A stretch of 64,000 nt of DNA from Neoroseomonas oryzicola (GCF_012163135.1 NZ_JAAVUP010000008.1:62001-126000); one strand, 5' to 3'. Shown: positions 52,587 to 61,568, counted from the first letter of the stretch. Notes: generated by a model not told the origin, from the sequence alone. A program made the numbers and translations.

Positions 52587-54737
52587 TCACCGCGTGAACC
52601 ACCCCGCCCCGCGTTGCAGCGAGTCCTCCCGCCCGTCCCGCGTCAGGTCCCACAGTTGGTTGTCCACCTGCAGTCGCTGCCCACCGTCGCGCTGCGTCGG
52701 GCGGATCACCGCGCCGAAGGAGGAGCGGCTCTGCACCCCGAAGATGTCGAGCGGGATGCGGAAGAAGATCCCCTTGTCGAAGGACCCCTCGCCGAAGCGG
52801 GAGAAGGACACGTCCGTCAGCGTCGCGAAGGCACCGACCTCGATGCCGGAATCGAAGCGGCGCGCGATCTCGACCGTGCCGCCCCAGTCTCCGGCCAAAT
52901 AGCGCCCGCCGCGCAGCGTCGTGGTCAGGTTCCACCAGGGCAGGTCGGCATAGACCGAGACCTGCCCGGTCGTGACCCGGTAGTCCTGCAGACCGAAGCG
53001 CTGGTCGTAATCGCGCTGCCCGACATAGGCGATGTCGAGCCCGAGCCCCCAGGGCCGGTCATGCGGCCGCCACAACACCTCGCCCGAGATGCCGGCGAAC
53101 ATCGGCTCGAGGTAGCCGGCGCTGGCGCGCGCGAAGACGTCGGGCGCGAGGGACCAGAGCCCCTCGGCATAAAGCGTCGGAACCGCGAGGGTGCGTCCTT
53201 CCTCCGCATAGAACGCATAGTCGGACCGCACATGCGGCAGCACGCTGTCGGACGGCAGGGCGCTGTTCAGGTTCTGTGCCACCACCTGCGCCACGCTGCC
53301 CGCGATCGAGACGCCGGCGCCGAGTTCGACCCGCGCGCTCGCCGCCAGCGCCACCTGCCACAGCACGGTGCGCGACGGATCGCCCAGGATCACCCGCGCC
53401 CGTGGCTCGAACCCCCAGTCGATGAATAGGCCGGTCGCGCGGGCGGCATTCTCGAAGGGATCGCCCGGGGCCATCAGCATCGCGGTGGCGAAGACCTCCT
53501 CCGCGCTGCCATGGCCGCGCGCGGCGGCTTCCATCGCGGATCGCAGCACCATCAGCCGCGCGATCTCGAGCCCGTCCCGCGACCAGGCGATGACCACGCG
53601 CTCGACCTCGGGCGGCAACACCGGCTGCACCGCGCGCACCACGCGCCCCGCGACCTGCGCCAGCGTCCGGAACCGCCCACCGGAGACAGCGATGCGCGCC
53701 TCCTGCCCCTCGATCGCGAAGGCGGTGCCGCGCAGCCCGGCCTCGTCGAGTGCTGCGAAGATGCGCGGCGCCAGCGCGCGCGATTCAGCCGAACCGCCCT
53801 CGGCCGGGCGCGACGCCATCGCCGGCGGCGCGGGCAGCGGCGCCCGCGGCGGATCGGCCGCATCCATGCGGATCGACGCCCGCAGCAGCACATCCGTCCC
53901 GTTCACGTAGTTCACGCCGATGTCGAGCCAGTCATTCGTCCATTGCAGCCCGGCATTCACCCGCGTGCGCGTCTCCCCGCGCAGGTTCGTCGTGTTGCCG
54001 GGATAGCCGCCGCGCTCGTCCCGCAGCCTGTCGCCGCTGACCTCGACCTTCGCGCGCAACCCCTCGAACACGCCCCAGGGCGTCGGGATCGGCGGGACGC
54101 TCCACTCCACGCCGCCGAAGAAGGCGATGTCCTCGCCGTGGAAATAGGTCCCCCAGCGCGGCGTGCCGCCCTGCCCCACATTGCGCGTGCGGTTCGCGAA
54201 GCCCGACCAGAGATCCGTCAGCGGATTGGGCGCATCCGCCTCGGTCCCGATCCGCCCCCAGCCAATGCCCAGCGAAAAATCGAAATCCCAGAACCGCTTC
54301 GACGCGACCAGGTATTCCCCGCCATAGATCCCCGTCCCCGCGATGTCCTGGATCCCGACGGCGAGCGCCGGCCGCCAGTCATTCTCCTCCCAGAGCCGGA
54401 TCTTGATGTCGAAGGACCGGTCCGAGCTCATGCCCTCCCCGGTCGTGCCATTCAGCCGCTCCCCGACCCGAAAGGTCGTCTCGAGCCAAGGCAGCGCCTG
54501 GAACCCCAGGAAATAGAACTGCCGCTGGTGCCGCAGCGACGTCCCGGCCTCCATCGTCCCATCCGGCCGGAACCGCGCATTGCGCATCTCGATCAACCCA
54601 ACCCCGCCCCAGTCCGACCCCGTCCCCTCCACGACCTGGGCTGCGACGCGCGCGGGAGCGAACAGGAGCAGGAGGAGGGCGAAGGTAGCGATGGCGGCGC
54701 GGGGAGGGCGCTGCCCTCCCCAAACCCCTCCCGCCAA
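52587..54737 (-). CDS. yjbH: YjbH-type exopolysaccharide outer-membrane protein
   Basis: About 716 residues. After a signal peptide (IATFALLLLLFAPARVAAQ) the protein has the YjbH/DUF940 pattern: GVGLIEMRNARFRPDGTMEA, LPWLETTFRVGERLN, FDIKIRLWEENDWRPALAVG with IQDIAGTGIYGGEYLVASKR, and a C-terminal GTVEIARRFDSGIEVGAFAT region. YjbH is a predicted outer-membrane beta-barrel or lipoprotein-like partner in exopolysaccharide export. No ATG or GTG exists between the repeat and the signal peptide. The only usual start is TTG 54737, inside the CCAAAGGCC hairpin of the repeat at 54701-54906. The gene is bracketed by two long repeats. Confidence 0.85.
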   Translation of the reverse strand: MAGGVWGGQRPPRAAIATFALLLLLFAPARVAAQVVEGTGSDWGGVGLIEMRNARFRPDGTMEAGTSLRHQRQFYFLGFQALPWLETTFRVGERLNGTTGEGMSSDRSFDIKIRLWEENDWRPALAVGIQDIAGTGIYGGEYLVASKRFWDFDFSLGIGWGRIGTEADAPNPLTDLWSGFANRTRNVGQGGTPRWGTYFHGEDIAFFGGVEWSVPPIPTPWGVFEGLRAKVEVSGDRLRDERGGYPGNTTNLRGETRTRVNAGLQWTNDWLDIGVNYVNGTDVLLRASIRMDAADPPRAPLPAPPAMASRPAEGGSAESRALAPRIFAALDEAGLRGTAFAIEGQEARIAVSGGRFRTLAQVAGRVVRAVQPVLPPEVERVVIAWSRDGLEIARLMVLRSAMEAAARGHGSAEEVFATAMLMAPGDPFENAARATGLFIDWGFEPRARVILGDPSRTVLWQVALAASARVELGAGVSIAGSVAQVVAQNLNSALPSDSVLPHVRSDYAFYAEEGRTLAVPTLYAEGLWSLAPDVFARASAGYLEPMFAGISGEVLWRPHDRPWGLGLDIAYVGQRDYDQRFGLQDYRVTTGQVSVYADLPWWNLTTTLRGGRYLAGDWGGTVEIARRFDSGIEVGAFATLTDVSFSRFGEGSFDKGIFFRIPLDIFGVQSRSSFGAVIRPTQRDGGQRLQVDNQLWDLTRDGREDSLQRGAGWFTR

Positions 54738-54906
54738 AGGCCTAAGGGCCTCTGGACACCATGAATTGGGTGGTTGGAGGGAGGGGCTCGGAGCGACCGC
54801 TTGGCCCGTCGGCCCCGCGGCGCCCCTCCCTCCAACCACCCAAGTATCGGGTTCCAAGGGCCTTTCGGCCCTTGGCGGGGGGTGCAGGGGGGCGGCGTCC
54901 CCCTGC
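54701..54906. repeat. Composite nested-hairpin repeat, long type (copy 2)
   Basis: Modules: a cap palindrome identical to that of copy 1 (54701-54721), a CCAAAGGCC hairpin (from 54735), and a perfect 22-bp stem (54766-54787 with 54822-54843) around a 34-nt loop. CCAAGGGCC/GGCCCTTGG (54854-54875) and an 8-bp hairpin (54884-54906) complete it. The cap-to-stem distance is 44 nt and the stem-to-next-hairpin distance 10 nt, exactly as in copy 1. The stem sequence itself differs but stays perfectly paired. It lies between yjbH and the SLBB gene and overlaps the yjbH 5' end. Confidence 0.87.
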
Positions 54907-54938
54907 GGCCGACCTTCGCCTGCCAGCGCCTCCACCGG

Positions 54939-57653
54939 CTACCGGTTCGCCTCGCGGGCGATCACCGCCAGGGCGGCGGCGGAGACGGAGACTTGGCCGA
55001 GGACCTGGGTCAGGTCGCGCACGAAGCCCCAGGTTTCGTAGGGGCTTGGGTCCTGGGGGACGACGACGAGGCTGCCGGGCGGGACGGGCGGGCCGCCTTG
55101 CTGCCAGGCTGAGAGGCCGGCGGCGGTGGACTGGCCGTTGGGCAGCACGATGAAGCCGCGGGAGGGGTCGGCGAAGCGTTGCGTGCCGCCGGCAGCGCGG
55201 ACGTAGTCGCTAGCGCGCCAGCCGGAGCGGAACTGCAGGGATCCGGGGTTGAGGACGGAGCCGACGACGGTGATCTCGCTCGGCCGCTTGGGCATGGCGA
55301 TGACGTCGCCGGGCTCGAGGAGGACGTCGAGCTCGGGGCGGGCGGCGAGGATGACGGGATTGGCCTCGACCACCATGCGCCCGGCGGCGCGGGCTTCGCG
55401 GAGCGAGTTGGCGAGCTCGCGCCCGGCGGTGATGGCCGAGCCGACGTCGATGGTCGATCCGCGCGTGCCGGCGACGGCTTGGCCGGCGGCGACCTGGATC
55501 AGGCTGGTCTCGAGCTCGCGCGCGGTTCGGGCGAAGCCTTCCTGCTGGCGCTGGCGGACGGAATCGCGCGTGAAGACGGCGCCGTAGGGGTAGGCCTGGG
55601 GCGTCAGGCCGCCGGCGCGGGCGATGACCTCGGACAGGCGCTCGCCGCGGCGGATGTCGTAGGTGCCGGGGCGCAGGAACTCACCGACCAGGATGACGGG
55701 CCCGGTGTCGCGGTCGCCGAAGGCGCGCGGGATCCGCACGGTGTCGCGTGGGGACAGGCGCACCGCGGCGAAGTTCCGGCTGGTCAGGTCGAGCCGCGTC
55801 CGGGCGAGCGGGATCGCCCCGCCCTGGTCCGGCGGCTCGCGCGCGAATTCCACGACGCGCAGGTCGGCTGCGTCCGACAGCCCGCCGGCCGAGGCGATCA
55901 GCAGGTCGAGTCCGGTGTCGTCCACGATCGGCATCGGGCCAGGCGCGCGGACCTCGCCCGTCAGCACGACGGTCTGGTCGAGCAGGTAGGAGGCGAGGTC
56001 CGGGTAGTCGGCCATCACCTGCGGGCAGGTGGTCGGCCCGATCTCGGGGAAGCCGGCGCCCTTCACATGGGCAAAGCGCTGCGGTGACGCGCGCGAGGCG
56101 AGCGCGAGCGTCGTCAGCGCCGCGCAGTCGGGCGGCGGCGGCGCGCCGGGCTGCGGGATGGCCGCGGCGGGCGCCTCGCCCCGCAGCGCGCGCTGCACGG
56201 CGGGCGAGGCGAGCCAGGCGATGTCCGCGCGGCCGAAGACGATGACCTCGTCCCCTTCGTGCAGCGCCATGTTGGCGCGACCTTCAAGCACGCGGCCGAG
56301 GTCGAAGGGGATGAAGCCGCGACTGCCGGTCTGCCGGTCGGCGCGCCACACGACGCCGAGGCGGACGTAGGGATCGTTGCGCAGCAGCCGCCGGTCGGAG
56401 ATCAGCCCGCGCAGCGTCTGGCTCTGCCGCCCGCCCGCCGCGGCGCGCGTCACCGGGATCGAGACATGCCCGGCGAGCCGCACCTGGTTCGCCACCACGT
56501 CGGCGCCGGGCTGCACCAGCACGGCATCGCCGCGCCGCACGGTCTGCGCGGGCGAAAGTTCGGCATAGGACCGCCGCCCCGCGCCGTCGTTCTGCTGCAC
56601 CATCAGCCGGTTGCCGCCCTGGCGGATGGTGCCGCCGGCGAGCGCCAGCATGGCCGCGAGCGGCGCGCCGGACTGGCCCGCCGGCAGTTCGTAGATCGCC
56701 GGCCGCGCGACGTCGCCCGCCACCGCGACGGTGCCGCCGACGGGCGGGACGATGATGCGGTCGCCCTCGCGCAGCGAGAGGTCCGCATCGCCCGGCGCGT
56801 CGGCGATGACGCTGTAGAGATCGACGACGCGCCGACCCCGCGGTCCCTCGATGCGGATGGCGCGCAGCGATCCCGTCTTGCGCACGCCGCCGGCGGCCGA
56901 CAGCGCGTCGAGCGCCGTCGACAGGGCGTTCAGCGGCTGGAAGCCGGGCCGCATGACCTCGCCGGCGACGAAGATGTTCATCTGCCGGACCTGGCCGATG
57001 GAGAGGAACACCTCCGACCCCGCCAGGTCCCGCGCGGCGAGGCCTTCGAGATGCGCGCGCAGGTCCTTGAGGCTGCGTCCGGCGGCGGGCACCGGCGCGA
57101 TGTCGGGCAGCATCAGCATCCCGTCGCGGCCGATCCGCAGCGTCAGCGTCTGCCGCGCGCGGCCGCGGAAGGCGAGGATCACCTCGTCATCGGGGCCGAG
57201 CACGTAGTCCTCGGGCAGCGCGCCGAAGCCCGGCGGCGGCGCGGGGCCGGCACGGAAGGTCTCGTAGCCGAACTGGCGCAGCACCGGCGGGTCGAGCCGC
57301 GCGGCGAAGAAGGCCTCGGCGGCCGAGAGCGGTTCCTCGGGCGCAGCGGACGCGGCGAAGGCAGGCAATGGCGCAGCCTGGACGGGCGCGCGTGGTGCGC
57401 TGCCCGGCAGGCCGGATGGCGGGCCGCGCGTTGCGCCGGCATCGAGAAGCCGTTGCAGCACGTCCTGCTGCACCCCCGGCGGCAGGCTCGGCAGCGGCGC
57501 CCCGCCCGGCAGGACCGAGGGCAGCGTGGGCGGCGCGAGCAGCGGCGACGGCCCTGGGCCCGTCTGCGCCAAGCCGACCGTCGCGCCCAGGGCCAGCGCG
57601 AGCGCGACCGCCAGGCCCAGCCAAGATCGGGAGCGGCGCGGCGGCTTAGGCAT
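54939..57653 (-). CDS. Polysaccharide export protein with multiple SLBB domains (long Wza-like)
   Basis: A 904-residue exported protein, far longer than classical Wza (about 380). Signal peptide (LGLAVALALALGATVGLA then QTG) and a Pro-rich stretch precede a Poly_export domain (LPEDYVLGPDDEVILAFRGR, about 145-235). Successive SLBB-type segments follow (IFVAGEVMRPGFQPLNALST, VAVAGDVARPAIYELPAGQS, VVLTGEVRAPGPMPIVDDTG, ILVGEFLRPGTYDIRRGERL, ITVVGSVLNPGSLQFRSGWR), ending in a hydrophobic tail. No lipobox is seen. It should form or extend the outer-membrane exit channel for exopolysaccharide. It is divergent from the heparinase-like operon and probably heads the operon with yjbH. Confidence 0.93.
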   Translation of the reverse strand: MPKPPRRSRSWLGLAVALALALGATVGLAQTGPGPSPLLAPPTLPSVLPGGAPLPSLPPGVQQDVLQRLLDAGATRGPPSGLPGSAPRAPVQAAPLPAFAASAAPEEPLSAAEAFFAARLDPPVLRQFGYETFRAGPAPPPGFGALPEDYVLGPDDEVILAFRGRARQTLTLRIGRDGMLMLPDIAPVPAAGRSLKDLRAHLEGLAARDLAGSEVFLSIGQVRQMNIFVAGEVMRPGFQPLNALSTALDALSAAGGVRKTGSLRAIRIEGPRGRRVVDLYSVIADAPGDADLSLREGDRIIVPPVGGTVAVAGDVARPAIYELPAGQSGAPLAAMLALAGGTIRQGGNRLMVQQNDGAGRRSYAELSPAQTVRRGDAVLVQPGADVVANQVRLAGHVSIPVTRAAAGGRQSQTLRGLISDRRLLRNDPYVRLGVVWRADRQTGSRGFIPFDLGRVLEGRANMALHEGDEVIVFGRADIAWLASPAVQRALRGEAPAAAIPQPGAPPPPDCAALTTLALASRASPQRFAHVKGAGFPEIGPTTCPQVMADYPDLASYLLDQTVVLTGEVRAPGPMPIVDDTGLDLLIASAGGLSDAADLRVVEFAREPPDQGGAIPLARTRLDLTSRNFAAVRLSPRDTVRIPRAFGDRDTGPVILVGEFLRPGTYDIRRGERLSEVIARAGGLTPQAYPYGAVFTRDSVRQRQQEGFARTARELETSLIQVAAGQAVAGTRGSTIDVGSAITAGRELANSLREARAAGRMVVEANPVILAARPELDVLLEPGDVIAMPKRPSEITVVGSVLNPGSLQFRSGWRASDYVRAAGGTQRFADPSRGFIVLPNGQSTAAGLSAWQQGGPPVPPGSLVVVPQDPSPYETWGFVRDLTQVLGQVSVSAAALAVIAREANR

Positions 57654-57685
57654 GGACGGCGACGGATCTCCGGCAGAACTCGGAA

Positions 57686-59458
57686 GTGATTAATATAGAC
57701 TCTATACAACTTATTGGCGATTGCGAGTATCGTCAGACGTCATTTACGGAGGCGGAACTGACGCGCGGCGCGACACTGGCACTTCCGTTCCGGCCTTCCG
57801 GCCGGCTGGCGCTGCTGGCCGATGCCGCGTGGCGGCTGGGGCCGCGGGCCTGCGGGCGGATGGCCTGGCACCGGCTGCGCCTGCGCGCGGGTCTGGCGCG
57901 CGCGGCGCTGCCGGACGCGAGCGTTCCGGACGGACCGCTGCTCGCGCCCGGCGCGGCACCGGGCGCCCCTGCGGCCGAGGACTGGCACGGCCCCTTCGAT
58001 CCGGGCGTCCATGCGCTGGACCTCGACCTGTTCGGCCCCGGGGACATCCGGCCGGTCTGGGAGCGGAACCGGCTGCTGGCGGTGCCGCTGCTCGCGATGG
58101 ACGGCCGTGCGGGGGAGGCCGAGGCGCTGCTCGCCGCCTGGCGCGACGCCAACCCGCCCTTTCGCGGCCCGGCCTGGGCCTGCGGGCAGGAAGCGGCGCT
58201 CCGGGGGATGCACCTCGCCCTGGCGCTCGCGCTGGCGGGCGCGGACCGCGCGCCGACGGCGGCGATGCGTGCGCTGCTCGGCGCCCATGCGCGGCGGATC
58301 CTGGCGACGCGCGCCTATGCCGCCGCGCAGGACAACAACCACGCGATCAGCGAGCCGGCGGCGCAGTTCGTGCTCGGCCTGGTGCTGGGCGATGCGGTGA
58401 TGGCGCAGGACGGCGCGTCGGACCTGGCGCGCGCCGTGGCCCGGCTGGTCGCGCCGGACGGCGCCTTCGCGCAAGCATCGCCGGGCTATCACCGGCTGCT
58501 GCTCGACACGCTCGCCGTCGCAGAGTGGTTCCGCCGCCGCCATGGCGCCGCACCCTTCGCCTTCACCGATCGCGCGCGCGCCGCGACGATCTGGCTGCAT
58601 CGGATCGCCTCGGCCGGCGGGGCGCTGCCGCGCTGCGGGCCGACCGACGATTCGGCCTTCGCGGACCTCTCGCGCGCAGGACCACACGACGCGCGTGCGA
58701 GCATCGAACGTGCTGCGCGACTGTTCTGCGATGCCGGCGCCGGGCGGCCCGAGGATCCCGGATGCGCGGCGCTCGGACTGCCCTGCCCTGCCTCGCACCT
58801 GCCTGGCACGGATGCCTGGCGCAGCGAGGGCTGGATGGGCGCACGCGCCGGCGACTTCGCGATGCTGCTGCGCACCGGCGCGCCGCTGCGCTTCCGCCCG
58901 GGCCATGCCGACCTGCTGCATCTCGATCTGCGCCGCGGCGAAGAAGCGCTGCTGCGCGACGGCGGCACCGGCGCCTACAACCCGCCGCCTGGCTGCGGCT
59001 GGTGGACGGAAGCACTCGCCGGATCCGCCGGGCACAACACGGTCGAGTTCGACGGCGAGGCGCAGATGCCGCGCCTGTCGCGCTTCCTGATGGGCCGCTG
59101 GCCGCGCTGCGAGGCGCTGCCCGACGGCGCCGCGCTGACCGACGCGCGCGGCCGCCGCCACGAACGCCGCTTCCGCCTCGGCGCGCGGCGGCTGGAGGTG
59201 GAGGACCACCTCTCCGGCCCCTTCCGCCGCGTGGTGCTGCGCTGGCGCCTGGCGCCGCGCGACTGGCGCACGACCGGCCTCGGCGCGGCATGCGACGACG
59301 TTGCGCTGACGCTCGCTGCCGATGCGCCCGCCCGCATCCGCCTGACCCAGGGATGGGAAAGCCCCGCCTATGGCGAGGTGCACCCCGCCCCGGTGCTGGA
59401 ACTCGCGGCCGAGGCGCCGGTCAGCCGCATCACCACACGCCTCGAGGTCGCGCCATGA
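57686..59458 (+). CDS. Heparinase II/III family protein
   Basis: About 566-590 residues, a predicted polysaccharide lyase or exopolysaccharide-processing enzyme. It has a helical toroid part (LLADAAWRLGPRACGRMAWH, QDNNHAISEPAAQFVLGLVL, SPGYHRLLLDTLAVAEWF) and a C-terminal beta-sandwich (TEALAGSAGHNTVEFDGEAQ, LEVEDHLSGPFRRVVLRWRL). The conserved NNH and Y..H residues are present. The outermost start is GTG 57686, but the first 24 codons are AT-rich and look like promoter DNA. CTG 57758, with GGAGG 5 nt upstream, is an attractive alternative. It is the first gene of a tightly overlapping exopolysaccharide operon. Confidence 0.87.
   Translation: MINIDSIQLIGDCEYRQTSFTEAELTRGATLALPFRPSGRLALLADAAWRLGPRACGRMAWHRLRLRAGLARAALPDASVPDGPLLAPGAAPGAPAAEDWHGPFDPGVHALDLDLFGPGDIRPVWERNRLLAVPLLAMDGRAGEAEALLAAWRDANPPFRGPAWACGQEAALRGMHLALALALAGADRAPTAAMRALLGAHARRILATRAYAAAQDNNHAISEPAAQFVLGLVLGDAVMAQDGASDLARAVARLVAPDGAFAQASPGYHRLLLDTLAVAEWFRRRHGAAPFAFTDRARAATIWLHRIASAGGALPRCGPTDDSAFADLSRAGPHDARASIERAARLFCDAGAGRPEDPGCAALGLPCPASHLPGTDAWRSEGWMGARAGDFAMLLRTGAPLRFRPGHADLLHLDLRRGEEALLRDGGTGAYNPPPGCGWWTEALAGSAGHNTVEFDGEAQMPRLSRFLMGRWPRCEALPDGAALTDARGRRHERRFRLGARRLEVEDHLSGPFRRVVLRWRLAPRDWRTTGLGAACDDVALTLAADAPARIRLTQGWESPAYGEVHPAPVLELAAEAPVSRITTRLEVAP
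57694..57706. promoter_or_regulatory. AT-rich palindrome in divergent exopolysaccharide promoter
   Basis: TATAGA-C-TCTATA is a perfect 6-1-6 inverted repeat in a short AT-rich island (about 57685-57745) between the divergent SLBB and heparinase-like genes. It is an operator candidate that could control both directions, and it also contains -10-like hexamers. If the start is at 57758 it lies wholly outside coding DNA. Confidence 0.45.
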
Positions 59459-60339
59459 CGCTTCCCGCCCTGCTCCGCGCGCTGTGGGAGATGCGGCGTG
59501 GCCTCGCCCTCGCGCTCGCCATCGTCTGGGGCGCGGGTGCGACAATCGTGCTGACCGCGCCGCAATCCTACGTCGCGCGCGCCGTGGTCGCGCCGGCGGA
59601 GACCACCTCCTTCGCGGTGTCGTCGCTGCTCTCGCCGAGCCCCTTCGCACCCGGCGGTCTGCTCGACACGCGGCCGACCGGGAACTTCGCCATCTACCTC
59701 GGCGCGCTGCGCTCGGCCGAGGCAGCGGCGATGCTGGCGCGCGACACGCAGATCCTCGCCGCCCTCGCCGCCATCCGTGCGCGCAGCCTGCTCGCGCCGC
59801 TGCGCGCCGCGCTCGGGGCCGACCGGCCAACGGATGCGGACGACGTGCTCGACTGGCTCGGCCGCAACCTCGCGACGACGCAGAGCCTCGTCTCCGTCAC
59901 ATGGACGATCGAGTTGCCGAGCCAGGAGGCCGCCCTGGCCCTCGACATGCTGCGTCGCCTTCATGCCTTCGCGGAGGCCAAGGTGCGCGCCGACCTCGCC
60001 GACCAGGCGGCGCGGCGCGTCGCGGCACTCGAGCAGCGGCTGGCGCGCGAGAGCGACCTTTTCGTCCGCAACAGCCTCTATGAATTGCTGGCGCAGCAGC
60101 AGCGCGCCGGGCTGGTCGTTTCGGCGGACGAGGCGGTCGCCGCACGGCTGGTCTCCGCGCCGGTCGTGGAAGCGCGGCCGTCGCAGCCGAACCGTCCGCT
60201 GCTGCTGGCGCTGCTCGGCGTCGCGGGGCCGGTGGCGGTGCTGCTGGGCGGCGCGGCGGTGGCGCTGCTGCGTTCGGCGCCGTCCCTGCCGCGGCCGCGG
60301 CGCGAACCGCAGATCGCGCCGCCAACGCCGGCCGAATGA
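59455..60339 (+). CDS. Wzz-like polysaccharide chain-length determinant
   Basis: A 294-residue inner-membrane protein with a helix near each end (about 15-33 and 247-270) and a periplasmic region containing coiled-coil helices (LADQAARRVAALEQRLARES). This is the polysaccharide co-polymerase (Wzz) layout, with the APQSYVARAVVAPAET start typical of the family. There is no cytoplasmic tyrosine-kinase (Walker) domain, only a Pro/Arg-rich tail, so it is of the Wzz rather than the Wzc type. ATG 59455 overlaps the upstream stop (ATGA), as does its own stop with the next gene. Confidence 0.87.
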   Translation: MTLPALLRALWEMRRGLALALAIVWGAGATIVLTAPQSYVARAVVAPAETTSFAVSSLLSPSPFAPGGLLDTRPTGNFAIYLGALRSAEAAAMLARDTQILAALAAIRARSLLAPLRAALGADRPTDADDVLDWLGRNLATTQSLVSVTWTIELPSQEAALALDMLRRLHAFAEAKVRADLADQAARRVAALEQRLARESDLFVRNSLYELLAQQQRAGLVVSADEAVAARLVSAPVVEARPSQPNRPLLLALLGVAGPVAVLLGGAAVALLRSAPSLPRPRREPQIAPPTPAE

Positions 60340-61568
60340 CGTTGCTCCCGGCACTCGTCGGCATCCTGGCCGCCACCCTGCACTTCGCGGGCGCGCTGAA
60401 GTCGACGCCAGCGCTCGCTTCGCTGCCCTTCGATCTCACGCTCGCGGCGGGGCTCGGGCTGCTCGCGGTGCTGCCGCTGCTGGTGGCCGCGCGCGACTGG
60501 CGGGCCGACCGCGCCATCGCGCTGCCCCTCGCCGCCGTCGGCACGCTGTGGCTCTGGATGGTGGTCGCAGGCAGCTGGAGCCCGGCGCGGCTGGTGCTGT
60601 CGGCGAAGCTGCAGGAAGCGGTGCTGGCCGGCCCGGCGATGCTCGCCGCCGGCATCGCCGTCGCGGCCGATGCCGGGGCGCTGCGCGCGGCGGCGCGGAC
60701 CAGCCTGGCGATCGGGATCTTCACCGCGGGATCCGTGGCGCTCGGCATCGCGACGGACCAGGTGGTGCTCGGCGGCCAGGTCGGCGCCAATCCGGACCTG
60801 GTGCGCGTGCAATACCAGATCGCGGGGCTCGCCATCGCCTCGGCGGCCGGGCTTGCCGCGGTGCGGGCGGCGGAGGTGCGGCGCCTCCTGCCGGTGCTGG
60901 CCTGGGCGGCGCTGGTCGCGGGCCTCGGCGCAGCGGCGCTGCTGCCGGGCGGTCGGACGGCACTGGCGGGGCTCGCGCTCGCGGTGGCGATCGCGCCGAC
61001 CGTCGCGCTGTGGCGGCAGGGGCGGCGCGCGCTGGCGCTGACCTGGCCGCTCGGCGCCGTGGGCGCGGCGCTGGCGGCGTTGGCGATCATCCTCGCCGAT
61101 CCGTCGCTCTCGGCCGGGCTGCGAACGGTGGAACGCTTCACGGAAGGCGATTTCGAGACCTCCGGCCGGTCCTGGCTGTGGTCGGTCGCGGCAGACGAGG
61201 GTGGCGCGGCGCTGCCCTTCGGCCTCGGCACCGGCGGCTTTGCCATCGCCACCGGCAATGGCGACTGGCGCGGCGCTCACCCCCACAACCACGCCATCGA
61301 GGCACTGGCCGAAGGCGGCCTGCCGGGGTTGCTGCTCTGGCTCGGCGCCTTCGGCGGCGGGGCGGTGGCGGCGATGCGGCTCGGCCTGCGGGAGGACGGC
61401 TGGCGCGTCGCGCGGATCGCCGCGCTGGTGCTGCCGGTGGCGCTGACGGTGATGGTCTCGACCGACCTCGGCAACCGCATGGCCTGGTTCGCGCTGGGCC
61501 TCGCACTCGGCCTCGGCGTGACGGCGGACTCTCGGCATGTATGCGCGCTGCGGCAAGCGGATCGCTGA
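60336..61568 (+). CDS. O-antigen ligase/polymerase family membrane protein (Wzy/WaaL-like)
   Basis: A 410-residue protein with about ten to twelve helices and the family's large periplasmic loop carrying HPHNHAIEALAEGGLPGLLL and the upstream RTVERFTEGDFETSGRSWLW with GLGTGGFAIATG. It probably polymerises or ligates lipid-linked repeat units in the periplasm. As it sits between the chain-length determinant and the priming sugar transferase, a Wzy polymerase role is more likely than a ligase. ATG 60336 overlaps the Wzz-like stop. Its own 3' end overlaps the next gene by 32 nt. Confidence 0.88.
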   Translation: MTLLPALVGILAATLHFAGALKSTPALASLPFDLTLAAGLGLLAVLPLLVAARDWRADRAIALPLAAVGTLWLWMVVAGSWSPARLVLSAKLQEAVLAGPAMLAAGIAVAADAGALRAAARTSLAIGIFTAGSVALGIATDQVVLGGQVGANPDLVRVQYQIAGLAIASAAGLAAVRAAEVRRLLPVLAWAALVAGLGAAALLPGGRTALAGLALAVAIAPTVALWRQGRRALALTWPLGAVGAALAALAIILADPSLSAGLRTVERFTEGDFETSGRSWLWSVAADEGGAALPFGLGTGGFAIATGNGDWRGAHPHNHAIEALAEGGLPGLLLWLGAFGGGAVAAMRLGLREDGWRVARIAALVLPVALTVMVSTDLGNRMAWFALGLALGLGVTADSRHVCALRQADR

